A stretch of 27,184 nucleotides of DNA from Coemansia sp. RSA 1804. Its lineage: Eukaryota; Kickxellomycota; Kickxellomycetes; Kickxellales; Kickxellaceae. Below, in pieces: positions 19,153 to 27,184 of the stretch. The DNA lies in the NCBI GenBank assembly GCA_027578815.1, contig JANBTH010000201.1:1-27184 (forward strand), in the 5' to 3' direction. Each line of letters starts with the position of its first letter. Within the stretch, counting starts at the first letter, position 1. Position numbers and translations under genes: made by a program. The notes under the pieces are model-generated. The model made no database searches, had not been told where the DNA came from, and was given only the letters and a program-made list of their open reading frames with translations.

Positions 19153-22100
19153 TCATTCATGATCACTAGGAAAAACAGAGAGAGGCAGGCGCAAGGTATC
19201 AGCAATAATCTGGATTTCCTTCCCCAAGGTTATTTCTGAAGGCGTGGATGTGATGGCACCATCGTTGCTACCAGCACTAGCAGTATATACTCTACGGATG
19301 TAATCTGCAATCTGGAGTGCCAGCATCACCCGACAGGCATACTGGACTGGCGTATCTTCAATGTCCATGGCAAGCGTCGCATCATCAATAGCATCGGTGG
19401 TCAATTCAGGGGTACGATCCGTCTTGTCCATGGTGGCATTATCTGCACCATTGCTTAAACCTGGCTTTGAGCTTATGCCGGTCGACACTGTCGTGCCATG
19501 TTTTCTGGCATTCGAGGAAGGTGTGTTGGTGTTTGATGTCATGCCTGAAAAAGATGAGCCAAAGCTGTCCATGCTGAGCATTCCGCTGGAAATCGGATCA
19601 GGCGCAGCCACTGCCGGTGAATTGCGCTTGCTAGAAGATGCCGGTGAGAACCCAGCAAATCCACTAAACGCGCTCATGTCAAGCGTGCCAGTATTAATGC
19701 TGTTAGCTGTGGATTCTGCTGATGGCATCGACATAGTTGGCTCTGTCTGAAGAGGCGTTGGCTTCAGCTCAAGCCTTTTTGTAATGTCGTATAACTCTCG
19801 TCTCCACCATTCCAGAACTACGAGAGCCATCATTGGCACGCCTAGGCACTCGAATATTGTGATTGTCGAAGCAATAAGCTGCGCCTGTACAATCAGTGGT
19901 GCACGATAGTGGGGCGAATGGCCAAGTATGTTGCGATATAGAATAAGCAGCTCCGTGTCTAGGACATCCATCGGGCTATAGGCAGAGACCTGCGCATCAA
20001 CTCCGATCTGTATAGAAAACTGGGACAAATCGTCGGTCAGCGATTGCAAAACTAGGTCATATTTGCCGATAATCCCAAACGCAAGGCTTGCAAGCCATCT
20101 GTCTTGTCTTTTGAACGCATCAGGCAAAATATGCTTCCAGATAAGCTCCTTGAGAACAGGACCATTCTCCCCCTCGTAGCAGCGACATACGGTGATGGCA
20201 AGCTGAATATCCTTCAACTGAGTAATGCATATCGTCGCTGCATCAATCAGTTTATCGGAAAGCATGAAGAACGTGGCAGCATCCATATACCGTTGCCTAC
20301 TAAGCAGCACATACGCATTCTTCGCAGCAGCAGTCCTCCACCTTGCTTCAGAGAAATCATGTGAGAGAAACGCAAGCATCTTGTTGTGCTCAGGGTGGTT
20401 GTGTGCTGTGCGCCAAAGCCCGTGGAGCAAGCGCTTCTTCTTGAGCGCCAGATAGAATATGGCACACTTTGTCGGGTCGCGGTTCTCTACAATAAAAATG
20501 TTGCGCGCCATCTTCTCAACCTCCGAATGGAGTACATTGGTGTCACTGAGCCACATAAACAACCCCATACGACGCGCAGACTCCCACGTAAGCCCGGAAG
20601 AAGCATGCTGCTGTAAACATGCTTGCAGCAGTATTGCTTGAGAGCTGCTGTGTAAAGCCCAGTTCAGTTCACGGTATGGAAGTTCTGACATCAATCGCTT
20701 ACGCTTGTTTTCAATCTCCAACAAGTGCAGCTTCAATAAATAGCGCAGACCCATGTCGTCCAAGGGCTGGTCCTTGATTAGACTAGCAGAGATCGTGCCC
20801 ACAATAGACATAAGCCGAGCTTGTTCGATTGCTGTTATGCCTTTGATCTTGATCTCTGTTAGCTTTTGCAAAAGATATTCAGCCTTTTCGGCGTTGAATC
20901 GTCCAAAGTCCGGTTCCGAGTCGTCTATTTGAAGAACACCACCGTCTGTATCTTGCATTGAAAAAAGACCAGCATATTTAGAGGTGGAGCTAGTGCTGGA
21001 TTTTGCGGCGATGTGTGTTGCGCTGCTCTTATTTGTAATCAGCTCGTGCAAAGATACAATTGGTAGAGCCGCTTGTGTAGAGTTACTGATCTCCATTAGG
21101 CGCATGTAGTCGTACAACAAGGACAGCAACTGCTTGACAATGTCTATCTTTCCCCACGACAGAAGCTCGATCAGAACAAACGGGTGAATCATGGGCAGTT
21201 CACCATGCTCGTCAAACGCCGCATCGGATATCCGCACGCTACTGTTTGGAATAACCTCCGAGCAAAGAATAAGCTTCTTCTCAACCGAAAAGATAGGCTC
21301 ACCTGAAGCTGTAAACGAAAATGACCCAAGTAGCTTGTCAATTCCGTAATCAGATGCGTGGATGGTAAATATACACTTCCAAGCGCCGTCTAGATTGCGT
21401 TCCTGACAGTATACGTCAATCCGATCGTCCCATTGAATACCTAGATAGCTTTGAGCATACTCGGTCAAATGCCAACGTATCTCTCGCACACAATTTGTCT
21501 TCCTCCGCGGATATATTGTCCCAGCAGGCAAGTAGTGCGACTCCCGTGATGTCGACGAGAACACCCAAACTGTGATGACCTGAGACCCGTCTTCTTCAGT
21601 CGATACGATTGCTGCCTTGTCAATGGAATTGTATCGAATCATTTTCACGTTCATGCACGGAATAAGGTGCTCTTTTGAGCAGAACCAAACGAGTTTTGGT
21701 GCTGTGCGAACACCCCAGATCCGTAGTTTACCACTGTTTGCATCAAACGTGGCCAGTATATTATCGAGGGAGAAAAACGGATAGGACACCGGCATCACTC
21801 GCGACGCCAAGTCAAAGTGAGATGCTTGGCTAATATTAGAGCATCCAACATATTCAATCCCATCGCAATCCACCGGAACTTTCCACGTCTGTATTGACCG
21901 ATCCGAGATTCGCACGGTTGAAATAAAGTAAGGCATACGTCCGTTCGATTTCTCGATCGCGGCTGATATGTCTGAAGGAAAAGTGAATATACGGTCGTAT
22001 TCTTTCAACTGAGCAAGAGCAGAGTCGCTTGGAACCCACTGCAGTGTGTCTGTGTCAAACACCAATCTATATACATGCTTGTCAGTTGCTGCAATAAACT

Positions 22101-23878
22101 CAGACTCTGTGGGTGCCCAGGCTATTGTGCGGATTTGTGTACCATCGAGCGCCATTCTTCTAGAAATAAGTAATCCTTGCTGTTTTTGTTGTCCGTTCTG
22201 CGTATCTGCCTTTGTTTCTGTTGCTGATGCGGCAGCCAGGGTATCCCATATAAGAAGCTCTCCTTCGACCGAGTGAGTTGCCAAGCGCTGACTATACGGA
22301 TCCACACTAATATGAAACACTTGTTCCCTGTGCCCATCCCACAGATCGCGCACGGCAAGTGGTAAATACGTGCCACCGTCAGCAGATGGCTGAGGCACAT
22401 CAAACAAGTAAACATGTCCCAGATCATCCTCTGCAGCAAGTCGATAGTTGCCAAGTTCATCCGTCCAAAGCAAAGAACCAAGGAGTACGCCTGATCTATC
22501 AGCTCCAAGACAATATAATGTGTTTTTGGATATTGCAGGTGTTTCTAGAATCTTTCTAGATTTACACACAGTGGAGAAACGCGACTGGTAGGCAAAATTC
22601 CATAAGGATACCGACCCATCATCGTATACAGCGTAAACAGAGTCAGTGCTTGAGCCAGTGTCAACATCCGTACATCCATTTCCACCTGGCGTAGAAATGC
22701 CTCGCGAATTCAATTTGACAGACACATCGCTGCCATTGCTTTCGATGCTCCCCTCTTTGCTGCTATGTGTAGCATCCGCACTCGTTTTTTCTTCCTCAAC
22801 CAAGGCATGGCTATCTGTTTGATATCCTTTTTTACATGGTCGTCGTAACATACCAACCGACACGAGTCGTTTAGACAATGCAGATTCGGCAGAATGCAAG
22901 AAGTCAGCACCATTGGATAGATCGACTGTTCCGGCCAGCACACATCGGATTCCAGGCTGTGAATTGTGAAGCCTTCCAAAGTCATCAGCAGCACGTGCAC
23001 GCCAAAAATACATCATGCCACTCAATGTTACTGTGATTAGTGTTAAACATCTATCGTTGTTGCTGTTGAACAACCAAGACCGTACTTGCGTCGGTTGCTT
23101 CCAAAAAACATGGCATACGGGATCTGGGTGTACTATATACTGGAACCGAGCGCAAAGAGATCCTCCAATACCAACAAACTGCCATACTTTTAGTAGTCGA
23201 CAGTCGAATGATCCAGATACAAACATATCTGCGCCAGGAATAGACGCGATAATATCGACATTGCCACCAGTTTCCTGCGACCATACCAGCTCCCATTTAT
23301 CGCCATCTTGCGACCACAAAAGTAGTGTTTGTGCAATACTAACTACCAGTCGATTATCTGAAAGCCATCGGCAAGATACAGCGGATCCCGAAGAAGATGT
23401 ATCTATGTCCAGGGAAAAAGAAGATGAATGTTCCCATAGTGTAGCATTAAAACTACCGCGTTTACTGTCGTTGCTAAAGCTATTATCGCTGGAGGTTTTC
23501 CAACGTGGATCAAACACCTCAACGCTGTTTCCAGATACGGCGGCCAGACGTCCAGCACTACTAGTAGTAAGCACGGTAATAGGTGCTACTATATTTGGGT
23601 GGGAAATCGACTGCACAAAGCAGTCAGCTCCTATGTAGATGATAATGTCCTGGCCCGACGCATAGACCTAAGCAAGAGAGAGAGAGAGATGTGCGGAAAT
23701 GGTGAAACAATTCAATGATAGTGGTATTATGTGATTACGCCCAGGTGCACAAAGAAAGTGGTTTCGAAATTGATATTCTCAAAGGAAATTCGCTTACAAT
23801 GTATAGATTTCCGTCAATGTCGATGGTGCCTATAGTTCCTTTGTTCGCACGGCCGGTATAAATGTTCCGTTGCGCCAT
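19153..23878 (-). CDS. RAV1: Rav1/DMXL-family subunit of the RAVE V-ATPase assembly complex
   Basis: Two exons, 23798-23878 and 19153-23667, joined in phase 0, give 1531 residues (yeast Rav1 is about 1360). Exon 1 (27 codons, MAQRNIYTGRANKGTIGTID) joins VYASGQDIIIYIGADC, the first WD strand. The intron is 130 nt (GTAAGC, CT-rich tract, TTAG). The N-terminal half is WD-repeat beta-propeller sequence (for example SGSFDCRLLKVWQF, LATHSVEGELLIWD). The RAVE1 C-terminal domain follows, with its hallmark around residue 1110: LWRTAHNHPEHNKMLAFLSH then RWRTAAAKNAYVLLSRQRY. A Ser/Pro/Thr-rich stretch lies near 1340-1430. In yeast Rav1 acts with Rav2 and Skp1 to reassemble V1 and Vo sectors of the vacuolar ATPase after glucose return. 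It is divergent from the BolA gene. Confidence 0.95.
23675..23689. repeat. (AG)n microsatellite in the RAV1 intron
   Basis: Seven AG units on the plus strand. Read on the gene strand it is a CT tract about 6 bases before the TTGCTTAG acceptor, so it also serves as the polypyrimidine tract. Length variation could affect splicing. Confidence 0.75.
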
Positions 23879-24442
23879 TCGGATAGCAATGTAATGCACA
23901 GTGCTAATTCGCTGGGTCGTCCTTGTAGCTAGCAATTGTTTGCAAGTATAGCATAAGACAGAAAGCGGTATAGTGTTGTATAACAGAAGTCAACAAATTT
24001 AATACTTGGAAATAAAAACAAAAGATAAAGTACAACGAGAAATGAAACATAGAAGCTACAGGTGATGTAAATCTGCAAGTCTGAAGCAAGAGGAGTATGA
24101 AAACACAACACACTTTAATATGAAAGCTTGATGCTTCTTGGCACGTGCCTGCTTGACTAGATTTGATCTGATAAGACGATAGTGATGTCAGTTTTTTGCT
24201 TTATTTTTGGGCATTTGCGCAAGGCGGTTAAATGTCCATAACTATAGCTATATCTGATGCTGAGGATACATCAGCCGCGCAAAAAGATGTTCGCAAGAGT
24301 GTCAATAGGATTATAGACCTTTAACCTTTTTTTTTATCTATTTTAGTACACTCGTCTTCTTCCTGGGGTTTGTTTCTTTTTCAACACAAATTCAGCTCCG
24401 CTTCTCCAGCTTTCTAGCACGTATACTCAAGCACACCACACA
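23879..24442. promoter_or_regulatory. Divergent promoter region of RAV1 and the BolA gene
   Basis: 564 bp between two start codons facing away from each other. No protein-like frame. Contains a perfect 10-bp CACGTG-centred palindrome (24140-24149) and pyrimidine-rich DNA just before the BolA start. Both genes probably draw on elements here. Confidence 0.6.
24140..24149. promoter_or_regulatory. Palindromic E-box GGCACGTGCC
   Basis: The core CACGTG is the site of bHLH factors of the Cbf1/Pho4/USF type. It lies about 260 bp before RAV1 exon 1 and about 295 bp before the BolA ATG, where either gene could use it. Function is inferred from the motif only. Confidence 0.45.
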
Positions 24443-25273
24443 ATGGTTTCTGTCGGGGAAATCGAGACCAAGCTCAAGGAAAATCTGTTGCCCGGAGCTT
24501 TGGTTCGCGTTGAGGATATACCCGGCGGTTGTGGCAACAGCTATGAGCTGCTTATCGTGTCCGATGAGTTTGACAAAAAGTCACCTCTAATGCGTCACCG
24601 CAAGATCCACGGCATTCTAAAAGAGGAGGTGCCATTGATCCATGCACTCACTCTGGTAAGTAGGGATAAAGTTATCTGTCTTATTACTATCCTTGTCGTC
24701 ATATTTCACCCCTGTCTTTTCTCTTCTATATCGCATGAGAAAATATGCTGTCAGGATAGGAAACCCGTTACAGGCTATCCTTCCAATATCCGGCCTGTTC
24801 AGACACAAATGTGCGATGATGCGTGTCGTATATTCAGGCTATTGAGTTCTGTTTGCGGTTGTTTGGTTTGATTTGTTGCAATGCGTCCCATTCACATATT
24901 TGCGTTTATTTTGGATACGTTGCATTTTCACTCGTTAACAAGAATGAACGAAAGGCTATTTCATTAGGAAAAGGGCAATAAAAAAATACAATGAGGTCAA
25001 TGCATTCCCCTAGCTCCCCACATTTTTATAATATGCTGCTATTGTCATGCTGCTCCGTATGTCTGTCAACATGATGAAATAAAACGTGTTTGCTTGCATG
25101 GGAATTATAATATTTAGAACGTCTACACCGTGGCTCAATATGAGAATATAAAGATAAAGGAGAAAGCGGAGTCGGAAACAAAAGCCAACCAAGAGCCAGC
25201 AGGCGAGAATGCCGAGACAGCAGCCAACCAAGACAAAGCAGACAAAGAAGATCCGGATGTGTTGTCGCAGTAA
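24443..25273 (+). CDS. BolA-family protein, BOL2/Fra2-like
   Basis: Two exons, 24443-24655 and 25118-25273, joined in phase 0, give 122 residues; ATG has A at -3. The BolA fold fills residues 1-75: VEDIPGGCGNSYELLIVSDE, SPLMRHRKIHG and EVPLIHALTL, with the loop Cys and C-terminal His that ligate the shared [2Fe-2S] cluster with a monothiol glutaredoxin. LMRHR and IHAL fit cytosolic Bol2/Fra2, which with Grx3/4 signals iron status; the GGCG loop also recalls mitochondrial Bol3, but no presequence is seen. A Lys/Glu/Asp/Ala/Asn-rich tail of about 40 residues (to DPDVLSQ) extends beyond the usual end. The intron (462 nt, GTAAGT, ATTTAG) is three to four times the local norm; if retained, the frame stays open for 71 more codons. 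Confidence 0.92.
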
Positions 25274-25974
25274 GCACTGCCCGTTTTCAATAGGGGGATG
25301 GAACCGGTAATATTTTACATTTTATAAAGTAGAAATGTTGATTAATGACAATCGAGAGTGAGTGAGAGGTTAGTGGTGTCGTCACTGCAATAGCTAGTGT
25401 CGTTTTGTTCTTCATGGACGTCATGGCGGTGTAGAAAAGGGGGAAGCAGGGAGAGACAAAAGATACACAGAACGATCCCCACCAGTGAATGCAAAATGCC
25501 ACATAGCATAAACACAACGATTAATGTGGCCAGTGCTTTTGAATTGCGTTGAGCTAGTGTCTTTCTCTCTCTCCCTCTCTTTTGCCTGTGCTCCCCCTGG
25601 TCCGGGCGAACATTTTGATTTGAAAGGCCATGTGGACAGAAGAGGAGGTCTTTTTTTTCTTACGTGTTTATTAATGCATGCGTGTGCAGTGATCCAACTA
25701 TATAAGGGAGTTTAGGTGGAAAGGCAAACGCAATAAATGCTATATTATTGTTGGCCCAGATCCTAAAATCCATTTTTTCTTATTCAAAATATATCTCTTC
25801 TTCTATAAGAACAGTGAAGTGTTTTTCAAACCCGCACTGTCTTTTGCCTTTCTTGTCGTAAACCTTTTTCTGCGTTCATTCCCATTCTAGTACTATTATC
25901 TATAAGCGCCAGCATTACCACATAGCAGCCGATTGACAGCATATTGACAAAGTACCAGCTCTTTATTCGTGAGA
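25274..25974. other. Spacer between BolA and cyclophilin copy 3
   Basis: No gene seen. The first part must hold the BolA 3' end. Near 25699 is a TATATAAG box, and 25810-25895 is pyrimidine-rich, ending in cattcccattctag, a good splice acceptor. This suggests that the third cyclophilin has a 5'-UTR intron or a long leader. Confidence 0.5.
25699..25706 (+). promoter_or_regulatory. TATA box candidate for cyclophilin copy 3
   Basis: TATATAAG followed by GGAG, 269 bp before the start codon. The distance is large unless the leader is spliced, which the acceptor-like sequence ending near 25894 would allow. Confidence 0.35.
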
Positions 25975-26490
25975 ATGGCTAGCCTTGCAGATCCCGAAGC
26001 CTTCCCCCGTGTCTTCTTCCAGGTCACTGCTGACGACCAACCGGTTGGGCGCATAGAGATAGAGCTCCGCGTGGATCTTGTTCCCAAGACCGCCGAGAAC
26101 TTCCGCCAGCTGTGCACCGGCGAATGCGGGTTTGGATACCGTGGAAGCACGTTCCACCGTGTGATTCCGCAGTTCATGCTCCAGGGCGGTGACTTCACCA
26201 ACCATAATGGTACTGGTGGCAAGTCGATCTATGGTGCCAAGTTTGCCGACGAGAACTTTGCTCTGAAGCATACGGAACCCGGGCTCCTTTCGATGGCCAA
26301 CGCTGGGCCAAACACCAACGGCTCTCAGTTCTTCATCACCACCGTTCCTTGCCCCTGGCTTGACGGCAAGCACGTTGTTTTTGGCAAGGTGATTGTTGGC
26401 ATGGAGGTCGTCAAGAAGATCGAAGCGATGGGTGACAGCTCCGGCAAGCCTTCGAAGAAAATTGTCATTGAAGACTGCGGTCAGCTCTAG
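25975..26490 (+). CDS. Cyclophilin A-type peptidyl-prolyl isomerase, copy 3
   Basis: Encodes 171 residues from ATG 25975 (MASLADPEAFPRVFFQVT); an in-frame GTG two codons earlier is not needed. Contains the complete single-domain cyclophilin: FHRVIPQFMLQGGDF, MANAGPNTNGSQFFITT, CPWLDGKHVVFG, ending VIEDCGQL, the canonical CypA/Cpr1 terminus. It is more divergent from copies 1 and 2 than they are from each other, with a different N-terminus. It lies about 11 kb away on the opposite strand, so it is an older paralogue and not part of the tandem duplication. Being closest to the standard length and ending, it is the best candidate for the main cytosolic cyclophilin (CPR1-like). Confidence 0.95.
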   Translation: MASLADPEAFPRVFFQVTADDQPVGRIEIELRVDLVPKTAENFRQLCTGECGFGYRGSTFHRVIPQFMLQGGDFTNHNGTGGKSIYGAKFADENFALKHTEPGLLSMANAGPNTNGSQFFITTVPCPWLDGKHVVFGKVIVGMEVVKKIEAMGDSSGKPSKKIVIEDCGQL

Positions 26491-27184
26491 TTAGTTTTTA
26501 TTTCTTATAAAAATTGCAATTTCTTTTTTTTCTTTTTCTCCTACGACCTTTTACTATTGCGAATGATGAATTCTTTACTTAGGCAACAGGGAAACTTGAT
26601 ATGCTATTGCAACCTTGAGAATTCCATGTCACAAAGGTGTCTGTTTCGTCTGAATCAATTATAATGCGCCACAATAGCATCATCTGAAGAAGAACACACA
26701 GACCTGACTGATCGGCCAGAAAGCCTAAGATCATCAAGCCCGTGTCGTTCGATGCAGCTCAAATGGCTCGACTCACACAGGCATATCCCATGCACCTCGC
26801 GCATGGTTGGGATAAGGGCAACGTCAGAGCCAGTTCACCCACTATTTTTGCAGGCTTCGATTGGTCCTGCCAATGGGCTTCAACGAAAACCAGCAGCAGC
26901 CAGCCTCATTCAATGTCTTGTCAGTATCTGTTCCCCTCGTCCGAAGCGGCACCAGTTCCACTGACGATAAAGCGTTTGCTTGTTTGTTTGCTTTTTGGCT
27001 TGTTCCTGCTGCTTCCACATGTTTCTTTTGGAAGCCAGCCGAAAGCTCTCAGTGCGGCAAAATTTTCATTTGTTTATATAGTGCGTGGGTCTGCTCGCTG
27101 ATGAATTCTGTCACTGTGTTTCTTCTTTAACTTCAGACCAACTTCTTTCTTTCTTTCTTTGTTACTCTTCATATCCCAAGATCA
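26491..27184. other. Right edge, possible start of another gene
   Basis: Begins with the cyclophilin 3' UTR. A weak plus-strand model exists: ATG 26626-26636, 83-nt intron (GTGTCT donor, CTGAC near the end, CCAG), then 26720 onward (RKPKIIKPVSFDAAQMARLT). It stays open to 27101 but turns Leu/Phe-rich after about 26960, as intron DNA would. Another frame from 26873 (MGFNENQQQPASFN) is also plausible. No domain recognised. Confidence 0.25.
27143..27160. repeat. (TTTC)n tetranucleotide repeat
   Basis: Four to five uninterrupted TTTC units at the right edge of the window, in non-coding DNA. Confidence 0.8.

Noticed and set aside
24656..25117. Intronic C/D-box snoRNA in the BolA intron
   Set aside because: ATGATGA occurs near 25073, but no CTGA D box follows before the acceptor, and the other near-C-box (near 24816) lacks a partner.

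Overview
This window looks like nuclear DNA from a fungus. The proteins are eukaryotic and typically fungal: the Rav1 subunit of the RAVE complex, an Ent3/epsinR-type ENTH adaptor, MIC60, the ribosome-biogenesis factor Utp25, a BOL2-type BolA protein, three CypA-type cyclophilins and a C-terminal HMG box of the fungal mating-type kind. Introns are mostly short (114-155 nt in the best models) with GTAAGT/GTATGT-like donors, branch sites such as TACTAAC, CTAAT or CTGAC, and TAG/CAG acceptors. I lean to an early-diverging lineage (Zoopagomycota/Kickxellales-like or similar), but that placement is an impression and not a result.

Layout. 1-4717 has no gene I can defend: a GC-moderate left edge to about 1250, then about 3.4 kb of AT-rich gene desert. 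4718-5533 (minus) is an HMG-box gene that may be a mating-type (sex) regulator. Divergent from it, 5844-6677 (plus) holds a set of open exons with good splice signals that may be an unannotated membrane-protein gene. 6773-9387 (minus) is a three-exon RRM plus CCHC-knuckle RNA-binding gene; its 840-nt first intron contains a coding-like stretch on the opposite strand. 9388-11021 holds several coding-like plus-strand segments (9807-10809) that do not assemble into one clean gene.

From 11022 the region is gene-dense housekeeping DNA: UTP25 (plus), two tandemly duplicated cyclophilins (minus), ENT3-like (minus), MIC60 (minus), RAV1 (minus), BolA (plus) and a third cyclophilin (plus). The right end (26491-27184) has at most the start of another gene. 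For ENT3-like, MIC60, RAV1, BolA and the RRM gene I rebuilt missing exons from splice sites and reading phase; their spans run from the true ATG to the stop.

Functional themes are loose, as expected in fungi without operons: membrane traffic and V-ATPase assembly (ENT3-like, RAV1), mitochondrial inner-membrane architecture (MIC60), Fe-S/iron signalling (BolA), rRNA processing (UTP25) and proline isomerisation. The part most worth following up is the left half: a candidate sex locus with an HMG gene, a possible hidden divergent gene, a gene desert and decayed or unannotated exons around it.
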